Positions 1 to 5,989 of a DNA stretch of 9,597 nucleotides are shown here, piece after piece (the stretch's first letter is position 1; every line of letters begins with the position of its first letter). Location: the NCBI GenBank assembly GCA_934670175.1, contig CAKUOX010000076.1, positions 1 to 9,597 of the forward strand, written 5' to 3'. The notes under the pieces were generated by a model that worked only from the letters and a program-made list of their open reading frames with translations, searched no databases and had not been told where the DNA came from. Position numbers and translations under genes: made by a program. This DNA comes from an uncultured Clostridia bacterium (GTDB lineage Bacteria; Bacillota; Clostridia; Christensenellales; Aristaeellaceae).

Positions 1-200
1 GAATTAATGCGCACGATCACCTCGCAGCGGCCAAAGCCCATGCGGCCGATGGAATTGCGCACCAGAACGCGCGCGGAATCCTTTTCCCCCGGCGCAACCG
101 CGTCTTCCAGATCCAGAATCACGGCGTCCGCGCCAAGAATTTCACCGTTTACGATGATGTTGGGCGTATTGCCCGGCAAAAACAGCATAGAACGGCGCAT
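1..200 (-). CDS. citE: Citrate/citramalate lyase beta subunit CitE (N-terminal part, cut by window edge)
   Basis: This is the first 66 residues of a CitE-family protein, the C-C bond-cleaving (acyl-CoA lyase-like) subunit of citrate or citramalate lyase, a cytoplasmic TIM-barrel enzyme. The start shows the family signatures: MRRSMLFLPGNTP at residues 1-13, then DAVILDLEDAV at about residues 25-35, followed by a KDSAR segment. The Mg-binding acidic residues further along lie outside the window. The ATG at 200-198 is preceded by AAAGGAG (plus-strand 209-215) with 8 nt spacing. It lies 3 nt after the citD stop, so the two genes are co-transcribed in the usual citD-citE order. Given the adjacent glutamate mutase operon, the physiological substrate may be citramalate rather than citrate (inference). 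Identification as CitE is secure; substrate is not. Confidence 0.92.
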   Translation of the reverse strand, partial: MRRSMLFLPGNTPNIIVNGEILGADAVILDLEDAVAPGEKDSARVLVRNSIGRMGFGRCEVIVRIN

Positions 201-203
201 GCT

Positions 204-473
204 TCATTCTCCTTTCGCGCGCAGCACGGCGGTCTCCACCCTTGCGCGAATCACGCAGTCCAGCGCGCCGCGGTCTACCAGACGCACACGCGCGCATTCG
301 ACGCCCTGCTCCATAAGCACCTCTTCCACCGAACGGCGGATGGAGGCGCCAAACTGACTGGCCACCACGGAATCCAAATCGATCTCAATTCCCGCCGTGC
401 CCGGCTCCAGCTCGACGTATACGTCGCTGGATTCCATTGTACCGGCGCAGGCGCGCTTCACGATCTCGCTCAT
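204..473 (-). CDS. citD: Citrate/citramalate lyase acyl carrier protein CitD (gamma subunit)
   Basis: This 89-residue protein matches CitD in length and pattern throughout. CitD carries the 2'-(5''-phosphoribosyl)-3'-dephospho-CoA arm that holds the acetyl thioester during citrate or citramalate cleavage. The N-terminal motif AGTMESSDVYV (residues 10-20) corresponds to the AGTLESSDVMV region of the Klebsiella protein. Ser15 aligns with the known prosthetic-group attachment serine (Ser14 there). The C-terminal half has the conserved QFG, a GALDCVIRARV segment and an alanine-rich end. The start ATG (473-471) has only a distant GGAG about 14 nt upstream, weaker than its neighbours. It is the first gene of a leftward citDE(F) operon driven by the promoter at 533-561. 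CitC, encoded divergently, would acetylate its prosthetic group. Confidence 0.94.
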   Translation of the reverse strand: MSEIVKRACAGTMESSDVYVELEPGTAGIEIDLDSVVASQFGASIRRSVEEVLMEQGVECARVRLVDRGALDCVIRARVETAVLRAKGE

Positions 474-505
474 ACCGAACCGTCACTCTCCGCTCATGCA
501 ATATG

Positions 506-526
506 TGAATTGATATAGATCATTCA
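506..526. promoter_or_regulatory. Imperfect inverted repeat at the predicted citDE transcription start
   Basis: TGAATTGAT (506-514) and ATCATTCA (519-526) form an inverted repeat around ATAG, perfect except for one unpaired T. It ends at the predicted start of the leftward transcript (about 526), so it could be an operator or a small 5' leader hairpin. No regulator can be assigned. Confidence 0.25.
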
Positions 527-532
527 GGACAT

Positions 533-561
533 ATTATATATTAGAATCTTCAATTTGGCAA
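533..561 (-). promoter_or_regulatory. Sigma-A-type promoter for citDE
   Basis: Read on the minus strand there is a TTGCCA -35 box (plus coordinates 556-561), a 17-nt spacer and a perfect TATAAT -10 box (533-538). Transcription would start near 526, giving a leader of about 53 nt before citD. The region is AT-rich against a GC-rich background. Confidence 0.8.
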
Positions 562-571
562 CTATGATTTA

Positions 572-582
572 TTTACTGTAAA
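572..582. promoter_or_regulatory. Candidate operator: perfect palindrome over the citC -35 box
   Basis: TTTAC-T-GTAAA is an 11-bp perfect inverted repeat centred on base 577. It covers the whole rightward -35 box and lies 10 bp from the leftward -35 box. A protein bound here could control both promoters. The regulator is unknown, and the palindrome is short enough that chance is possible in AT-rich DNA. Confidence 0.35.
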
Positions 583-600
583 CATTTTTTCATGTATAAT
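572..600 (+). promoter_or_regulatory. Sigma-A-type promoter for the citC-glm-mal operon
   Basis: TTTACT (-35, 572-577), a 17-nt spacer and a perfect TATAAT (-10, 595-600) predict a start near 607, about 48 nt before the citC ATG. Its -35 box lies only 10 bp from the -35 box of the leftward citDE promoter, so the two promoters are back to back. Confidence 0.75.
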
Positions 601-654
601 ATATTCTATAAGCGGCAGATTGTTTTGCCGGCCAAAAACTGCGGAGGGCTGCGC

Positions 655-1647
655 ATGTATATGACGACCGGCCGGCCCTTTATCGGGCACGCGCTTGAGA
701 ACCTGAAGCGCTTTCTGGTGCGCTGCGGTCTGGATTACGACGCGGGCGTGGGCTATACGGCGGCGCTCGTAGAGGATGGCGAGATCATCGCCACCGGCTC
801 GCTGGACGGCGCCACCATCAAATGCGTGTCCGTCGCGCCCGAGCATCAGGGCGAGGATCTGTGCGCCCGCATCCTCACGCAGCTGCGCGGCGAGGCGTTT
901 GAGCGCGGGATAACGCAGCTGACGCTCTTTACCAAGCCCGCAAACGAGGCCATGTTCGCCGCGTTTGGCTTTTATCCGCTGGCGCGCACGGCAGACTGCC
1001 TGCTGATGGAAAACAGCCGCGACGGCCTGGAACGGTATCTGGCGAATATTCCCTCGCCCGCTGCGGGTACGGTGGGCTGCATTGTGGCCAACTGTAATCC
1101 GTTCACGCTGGGGCATCGGTATCTAATCGAAACAGCCGCGGGCATGTGCGATTATCTGCATGTGTTTATCCTGTCCGAGGATCGCGGTATACTGCCGCCA
1201 GAAACAAGGCTGCGCGTCGCGCGCGAGGCCTGCGCCGACATTAAAAACGCCGCCTTTCACCCCACGGGCATATACATGGTATCCGCCGCCACCTTTCCGG
1301 ATTATTTCATCCGCGACAAGGCGCGCAGTGGCGCGATATTCTGCGAACTGGATCTGAAGCTGTTTGCCGCGCGCATCGCGCCGGCGCTGCGAATTTCCAG
1401 ACGCTTTGTGGGCACGGAGCCATACAGCGAGACCACCCGCGCCTATAACGAAGCGATGAAGCGCCTGCTGCCTGCGTGCGGCGTGGAGGTCATCGAGCTG
1501 CCGCGGCTGGAAGCAGGCGGCGCAGCCGTGAGCGCTTCGCGCGTGCGTGCGCTGCTGGACGCCGGTCAGCTGGAGCAGATCCGATCCCTCGTGCCCGAGC
1601 GCTGCTTTCGAGAGCTTCTTATAAAATCAGGAGGAACGCATTCATGA
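655..1647 (+). CDS. citC: [Citrate/citramalate lyase] ligase CitC
   Basis: CitC acetylates the thiol of the CitD prosthetic group, using acetate and ATP, to activate citrate or citramalate lyase. The 330-residue product has the family's two parts. An N-terminal GNAT-like domain contains a VSVAPEHQGEDL segment near residues 57-70. A C-terminal nucleotidyltransferase domain has NCNPFTLGHR at 146-155 (the TxGH form of the HxGH motif) and VSASRVRALL from residue 292. The reading frame is open back to an ATG at 592, but that codon lies upstream of the predicted transcription start. ATG 655 is preferred because GGAGGG at 643-648 sits 6 nt before it; ATG 661 is the next choice. The gene ends in an ATGA overlap with the next gene. 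Its position in front of glutamate mutase genes points to citramalate lyase activation (inference). Confidence 0.93.
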   Translation: MYMTTGRPFIGHALENLKRFLVRCGLDYDAGVGYTAALVEDGEIIATGSLDGATIKCVSVAPEHQGEDLCARILTQLRGEAFERGITQLTLFTKPANEAMFAAFGFYPLARTADCLLMENSRDGLERYLANIPSPAAGTVGCIVANCNPFTLGHRYLIETAAGMCDYLHVFILSEDRGILPPETRLRVAREACADIKNAAFHPTGIYMVSAATFPDYFIRDKARSGAIFCELDLKLFAARIAPALRISRRFVGTEPYSETTRAYNEAMKRLLPACGVEVIELPRLEAGGAAVSASRVRALLDAGQLEQIRSLVPERCFRELLIKSGGTHS

Positions 1648-2576
1648 ATTATCCGAGCCGCATGCACAAGAGCCTGATCGAATCCTCGTTCTTTGCGCCG
1701 CGCGGCCGTCACCGCATCTATGAGCTGGGCATGCAGATCGCGCAGCAGTATCTGAGCCCCTTCGATAAGCTGATCGGCGTGATCGGCGAAGCGGGCTCCG
1801 GCAAGAGCGCGCTGGTGCACGGCATGTTTCCCGGGCTTGAGCTGACCAACGACGACGAGGGCGTGAACGTGCGCCCGCTGCCGATTCTGGAGGCCGGCGA
1901 GGAGCGCGGCTTCTACACGCCCCACACCTACCACCTGGACATCCGCTTTGAAACCGGCTTTACCCAGCCGCACATTCTGGCAGACGCCATTATGAACGCC
2001 ATTTCGCTGGGGCGGCGCGTGGTGGTGGAGCACTTCGACCTGATCTATCCGCTGCTGCCGCGCAACGCAGATCTGATGATCGGCGTGGGCGAGCAGATCA
2101 TCATCGGCAGGCCGACGATGTTCGGGCCGGAGCCGTCCGAATTCAGCGAGATCGTGTACAAATCGCTGCCGTACCGCCTGATGGCGCATACGGCGGAGGA
2201 TCTGTGCGAAATGCACATGGATCCGGATCTGGTGCACAGCTGCCGCCACGATGATATTCACCACGGCTTCATACTGGATTTTCAGGATCGGCTGCCGCAG
2301 ATCGACCTGTTCGATCTGGAAATGCGCGTCAATGCAGACATTGCCGCAAACCTGCCCGTGGAATACAGCGACGAGACGCACATCAGCGTCGGCGGACACC
2401 GCCACGAATGCAGCGGCCCGCGCACGCACGTTTCGTCTACGGGAAAGATTCGCGGCTTCCGCCTGTACCATGAGATCGTGCACGATATTCAGCAAAATCG
2501 CTACCTGATGATCGGTTTCGTGGGCGACGAGAGCGATGCTGGCATCGCAAAGCTGGAAAACCGCCGGGGATACTGA
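1644..2576 (+). CDS. P-loop NTPase fused to an alanyl-tRNA synthetase SAD-like domain, unknown function
   Basis: This 310-residue protein has an N-terminal P-loop domain with a textbook Walker A motif, GEAGSGKS at residues 48-55. It also has a hydrophobic strand ending in acidic residues (RRVVVEHFDLIYP, 124-136) that could serve as Walker B. The C-terminal part contains CSGPRTHVSSTGKIRGF at 256-272, which resembles the CGGTHV..TG.I..F motif of the alanyl-tRNA synthetase second additional (editing) domain, with two extra residues between Cys and His. A histidine cluster at 198-207 (HSCRHDDIHH) could supply further metal ligands. There are no tRNA synthetase catalytic or anticodon domains, so it is not an AlaRS. 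The ATG at 1644 overlaps the citC stop by 4 nt and has AGGAGG at 1629-1634. I recall similar proteins beside clostridial glutamate mutase genes, but I know of no established function. No signal peptide or membrane segment is visible. Confidence 0.85.
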   Translation: MNYPSRMHKSLIESSFFAPRGRHRIYELGMQIAQQYLSPFDKLIGVIGEAGSGKSALVHGMFPGLELTNDDEGVNVRPLPILEAGEERGFYTPHTYHLDIRFETGFTQPHILADAIMNAISLGRRVVVEHFDLIYPLLPRNADLMIGVGEQIIIGRPTMFGPEPSEFSEIVYKSLPYRLMAHTAEDLCEMHMDPDLVHSCRHDDIHHGFILDFQDRLPQIDLFDLEMRVNADIAANLPVEYSDETHISVGGHRHECSGPRTHVSSTGKIRGFRLYHEIVHDIQQNRYLMIGFVGDESDAGIAKLENRRGY

Positions 2577-2689
2577 AGCGCTTTCATAATATGAAGGGAT
2601 GCTGAAACGCTCCTTCCATGCAGTATGAAAACGCATTGTATCCTGCCGGTTTGGATATGAAACACAATTAAGCAAAGGAGTTGCTATCC
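2577..2689 (+). other. 113-bp intergenic gap before glmS
   Basis: This is the longest gap inside the rightward operon. It starts with AAGCGCTTTCA at the upstream stop codon and ends in the AAAGGAG ribosome binding site of glmS. I see no convincing terminator or well-spaced -35/-10 pair. Two loosely similar blocks (TGAAGCGCTTTCATAATATGAA, split here as 2574-2587 and 2588-2595, and TGAAACGCT...AGTATGAA at about 2604-2630) suggest a degenerate direct repeat. Confidence 0.4.
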
Positions 2690-3115
2690 ATGAAGAAAAA
2701 GGTTCTGGTGATCGGCGTCATCGGTGCAGACGTACACGCTGTCGGCAACAAGATTCTCTACCACGCCTTTACCGAGGCGGGTTTTGAGGTCGTGAATCTC
2801 GGCGTGATGGTCTCTCAGGAGGAATTCATTTCCGCCGCCATCGAGTCCGCCGCAGACGCCATCGTTATCTCCTCCCTGTATGGTCAGGGCGAGCTGGACT
2901 GCCGCGGCATGCGCGAAAAGTGCGACGAGGCGGGCCTGAAGGGCATTCCGCTGCTGGTAGGCGGCAACATCGTCATCGGCAAGCAGACCTTCGAGGACGT
3001 CGAGCAGCGTTTCAAGGCCATGGGCTTTGACCGCGCCTTCCCGCCCGGAACCGCGCCGGAGACCACCATTCAGGCGCTGCACGAAATTCTGGACACGGAG
3101 GATGAGAAGGCATGA
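2690..3115 (+). CDS. glmS: Glutamate mutase sigma (S) subunit, B12-binding
   Basis: GlmS (MutS) is the small cobalamin-binding component of adenosylcobalamin-dependent glutamate mutase (EC 5.4.99.1), which converts L-glutamate to (2S,3S)-3-methylaspartate in the cytoplasm. The 141-residue Rossmann-like protein has the base-off/His-on signature DxHxxG at Asp14, His16 and Gly19, where His16 is the lower cobalt ligand. It also has SSLYGQGE from residue 61 and GGN at 91-93, which in the family line the nucleotide-tail pocket. An in-frame TTG at 2681 exists, but ATG 2690 is chosen because AAAGGAG at 2674-2680 lies 9 nt before it. A 113-bp gap separates it from the upstream gene. Its stop overlaps the glmL start as ATGA, so the two are translationally coupled. 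Length and motifs are normal. Confidence 0.97.
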   Translation: MKKKVLVIGVIGADVHAVGNKILYHAFTEAGFEVVNLGVMVSQEEFISAAIESAADAIVISSLYGQGELDCRGMREKCDEAGLKGIPLLVGGNIVIGKQTFEDVEQRFKAMGFDRAFPPGTAPETTIQALHEILDTEDEKA

Positions 3116-4503
3116 AGCCAATCCTGCTGATTGATTTCGGCAGCACATACACGAAGGTCACCGCCGTAGATGTAGAGACGGAAACCCTGCTGGGCACCGC
3201 CGACGCCTACACCACGGTGCAGACGGACGTGAACGAGGGGCTTGAAAAAGCCCTGACAAAACTGCAGCAGAAGACGGGGCCGCTGGATTTCGCCGCGCGC
3301 TACGCCTGCTCCTCCGCTGCGGGCGGATTGCGGATGGTCACCAGCGGGCTGGTGCCTGAGCTGACCGCCGAGGCCGCGCGGCAGGCCAGCCTGGGCGCGG
3401 GCGCGAAGGTGCTGAAGGTGTTTTCCTTTCAGCTGACGGAGGACGACCTGCAGGAGATACTTAAGATCAACCCCGACATCTTCCTGCTGGTGGGCGGCAC
3501 GGACGGCGGCAACAGCGAGTGCATTCTGCACAACGCGCGCATGCTCGCCTCGGCCAGCTTCAGCTTTCCGGTGGTGGTCGCGGGCAACCGCTCCGTCGCC
3601 AGGGAATGCGAACGCATACTGGCCGGGCGCGAGGTGCACCTGTGTGAAAACGTGATGCCGCGCTTCGGCGTGCTCAATACCGAGCCCACGCGCAAGAAGA
3701 TACGCGAAATATTCCTGAACCGCATCATACAGGCCAAGGGGCTCACGAAGGCCGCGGAGCTCATCTCTGGCATACTGATGCCCACGCCCTCCGCCGTAAT
3801 GAAGGCGATGGAGCTGCTGGCCAGGGGCTGCGGGGATGAGGCCGGACTTGGCGATCTGATCGCCGTAGACGTCGGCGGCGCTACCACAGACGTATATTCC
3901 ATGGCGGACGGCATGCCCTCGGCGGCGGACACCGTTTACAAGGGCCTGCCCGAGCCGTATGCCAAGCGCACCGTAGAGGGCGACATCGGCATGCGCTATT
4001 CCATTCACGGCATCGTCGACGCAGCAGGGCTTGCCCGCATCGCGCAGCTTGCCGAAATGGACGAGACGCGCGCTGCGGAGCTGATCGATTACCTCGGCAA
4101 TCACACGGACGTCGTACCCGAGCCGGGCACAGAACTCGAACGGCTGGACTACGCGCTGGGCTCCATGGCAGTGGAGACCGCCGTGGCGCGCCATGCGGGC
4201 TTCATGGAGGAAACCTACACGCTGATGGGACTGACCTATGTGCAGTCCGGCAAGGATCTGCGCGCCGTCAAACAGGTGGTTGTCACCGGAGGCTGCCTGA
4301 TCCACACCGCCCGCACCAAGGGCATCGCTGCCCACGCGCTCGCCTCCTCCGCCGCGCCCATGTCGCTCAGGCCGCTGAAGGCTCAGATTCGCGTGGATCG
4401 AAGGTACATATTGGCCGCAATGGGCCTTTTATCGGAAGTCTATCCCCAAACCGCGCTGCACATTATGAAAAAGGAGCTGGAAGATCTTGGATATTCAGAA
4501 TAA
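3112..4503 (+). CDS. glmL: GlmL/MutL, probable glutamate mutase reactivating ATPase
   Basis: This 463-residue protein has the actin/Hsp70/sugar-kinase (ASKHA) fold signatures. Phosphate-1 is DFGSTYTK at residues 8-15, phosphate-2 is DVGGATTDVYS from 253, and an adenosine-type VVTGG lies at 390-394. A further glycine-rich LLVGGTDGGN sits around 125-134. MutL/GlmL proteins sit between the S and E subunit genes in clostridial glutamate mutase operons. They are thought to act as a chaperone that exchanges damaged cobalamin, by analogy with diol dehydratase reactivases; that role is family inference. The ATG is inside the glmS stop (ATGA), with GGAGG at 3097-3101. The 3' end overlaps glmE by 17 nt. 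It is not the DNA mismatch-repair MutL, despite the shared name. Confidence 0.95.
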   Translation: MKPILLIDFGSTYTKVTAVDVETETLLGTADAYTTVQTDVNEGLEKALTKLQQKTGPLDFAARYACSSAAGGLRMVTSGLVPELTAEAARQASLGAGAKVLKVFSFQLTEDDLQEILKINPDIFLLVGGTDGGNSECILHNARMLASASFSFPVVVAGNRSVARECERILAGREVHLCENVMPRFGVLNTEPTRKKIREIFLNRIIQAKGLTKAAELISGILMPTPSAVMKAMELLARGCGDEAGLGDLIAVDVGGATTDVYSMADGMPSAADTVYKGLPEPYAKRTVEGDIGMRYSIHGIVDAAGLARIAQLAEMDETRAAELIDYLGNHTDVVPEPGTELERLDYALGSMAVETAVARHAGFMEETYTLMGLTYVQSGKDLRAVKQVVVTGGCLIHTARTKGIAAHALASSAAPMSLRPLKAQIRVDRRYILAAMGLLSEVYPQTALHIMKKELEDLGYSE

Positions 4504-5938
4504 GAGAATCCCGGACGCCGAATTTGAAGCCCTGCGTAAGGAAGTACTGACCCAGTGGCCGACCGGCAAGGACGTAGATCTGGATGAAGCCGTAGCCTAC
4601 CACAAGGCCATGCCCGAAAGCCGCGTTTTTTCCACCAAGCTGCTCAACGCCAAGAAGGCTGGGCGCACGCTGATCCAGCCCCGCGCGGGCGTGCCGGTGC
4701 TGGAGCGCCACATCGAGCTGATGCAGCACCTGGAAAAATACGGCGAGGCGGACCTGCTGCCCACCACCATTGACAGCTATACCCGCCAGAACCGCTATAA
4801 GGAAGCGGAAAACGGCATAAGCGAATCCATTCGCCTGAACCGCGCCATGCTCAACGGCTTCCCCGCGGTCAACCACGGCGTGGCCAAGTGCCGCCAGGTC
4901 ATCGAGAGCGTGAACGTGCCGATTCAGATCCGTCACGGTACGCCCGACGCGCGCCTGCTGGCTGAAATCACCTTCGCGGGCGGCTTCACCAGCTACGAGG
5001 GCGGCGGTGTTTCCTACAACCTGCCCTACTGCAAAAACGTGCCCATGGAGCGCACGATCCGCGACTGGCAGTATGTCGACCGTCTGGCCGGATTGTATGA
5101 AGAAATGGGCGTGCCAATCAATCGTGAACCCTACGGCCCGCTGACCGGCACGCTGGTGCCGCCCTGCATTTCCCACGCGGCGGCCATCATCGAAGCGCTG
5201 CTCGCTGCCGAGCAGGGCGTAAAGAACATCACCGTGGGCTACGGCCAGTGCGGCAATCTGGTTCAGGATATCGCCGCCATCCATACGCTGGAGGAACTGA
5301 CGGACGAATACCTTGCCAAGTATGGCTATAACGACGTGGTGGTCACCACCGTGCTGCACCAGTGGATGGGCGGCTTCCCGGCGGACGAGGCGAAGGCCTT
5401 CGGCGTCATTTCCATGGGCAGCATGATCGCCGGTCTGTCCAAGGCCACGAAGGTCATCGTCAAGACCCCACATGAAGCCGTAGGCATCCCCACGATGGAA
5501 GCCAACGCCGCCGGTCTGCGCTGCACCAAGCAGGTAGTCAACATGCTCTGCGATCAGGATTTCCGCGGCGCCGAGCTGGAACAGGAAAAGGAGATCATCC
5601 GCCGCGAAACCCGTGCCATCGTAGACAAGTGCTTCGAGCTGGGCAACGGCGATATCGCCGTGGGCGTGTGCCGCGGCGTGGAATCCGGCGCGCTGGACGT
5701 GCCGTTTGCGCCCTGCCGCGCGAATGCCGGCCTGATGCTGCCTGCCCGCGACAACAACGGCGCAGTGCGCATCCTAAACTTCGGCAACCTGCCGTTCGAC
5801 CAGTCGCTGAAGGATTTCCACATTGCCAAGATCGAGGAGCGCGCGAAGGCCGAGGGCCGCAAGGCGTCGTTCCAGATGGTCATTGACGACGTGTACGCCA
5901 TCGGCAAGGGCTATCTGGTGGGCCGTCCGCGCGGGTAA
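4487..5938 (+). CDS. glmE: Glutamate mutase epsilon (E) subunit, catalytic
   Basis: GlmE is the catalytic TIM-barrel subunit of glutamate mutase; it binds L-glutamate and pairs with GlmS. Translation from the TTG at 4487 gives 483 residues. With that start, the residues I recall as the active site of the Clostridium cochlearium enzyme fall at the same numbers: the arginine claw Arg66, Arg100 and Arg149, plus Glu171, Tyr177, Tyr181, Lys326 and Glu330. This supports both function and the non-ATG start. AAGGAG at 4471-4476 lies 10 nt upstream, and the next in-frame ATG would remove about 40 residues including the conserved QWPTGKDVDL stretch. The gene overlaps the end of glmL by 17 nt, suggesting coupled translation. 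The enzyme should be fully active. Confidence 0.97.
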   Translation: MDIQNKRIPDAEFEALRKEVLTQWPTGKDVDLDEAVAYHKAMPESRVFSTKLLNAKKAGRTLIQPRAGVPVLERHIELMQHLEKYGEADLLPTTIDSYTRQNRYKEAENGISESIRLNRAMLNGFPAVNHGVAKCRQVIESVNVPIQIRHGTPDARLLAEITFAGGFTSYEGGGVSYNLPYCKNVPMERTIRDWQYVDRLAGLYEEMGVPINREPYGPLTGTLVPPCISHAAAIIEALLAAEQGVKNITVGYGQCGNLVQDIAAIHTLEELTDEYLAKYGYNDVVVTTVLHQWMGGFPADEAKAFGVISMGSMIAGLSKATKVIVKTPHEAVGIPTMEANAAGLRCTKQVVNMLCDQDFRGAELEQEKEIIRRETRAIVDKCFELGNGDIAVGVCRGVESGALDVPFAPCRANAGLMLPARDNNGAVRILNFGNLPFDQSLKDFHIAKIEERAKAEGRKASFQMVIDDVYAIGKGYLVGRPRG

Positions 5939-5989
5939 GCGCTTCACATCGCTGAACAACGTAGTATAAATAAACTGGAGGATAAGAAA

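Noticed and set aside
592..654. Upstream ATG at 592 extending citC by 21 residues
   Set aside because: It lies before the predicted transcription start, overlaps the -10 box and has no ribosome binding site. The extra residues do not look like the CitC N-terminus.
1476..1643. N-terminal extension of the P-loop/SAD protein in an Arg/Ala-rich frame
   Set aside because: The extra segment is a shadow of the citC coding sequence. The ATG at 1644 has AGGAGG and the typical ATGA overlap.
2577..2689. Possible cobalamin riboswitch or small RNA before glmS
   Set aside because: The gap is too short for a B12 riboswitch, and no B12-box-like sequence or stable stem is visible.
3070..4335. Long minus-strand open frames opposite glmL, glmE and mal
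   Set aside because: They are GC-bias shadows of strongly conserved genes, have low-complexity His/Ala/Gly/Arg-rich products and match no family.
5943..5970. TTCACA - 16 nt - TATAAA as an internal promoter for mal
   Set aside because: The boxes and spacing are fair, but the predicted transcript would start at about 5977, on top of the GGAGG ribosome binding site, leaving almost no leader. Read-through from glmE is simpler.
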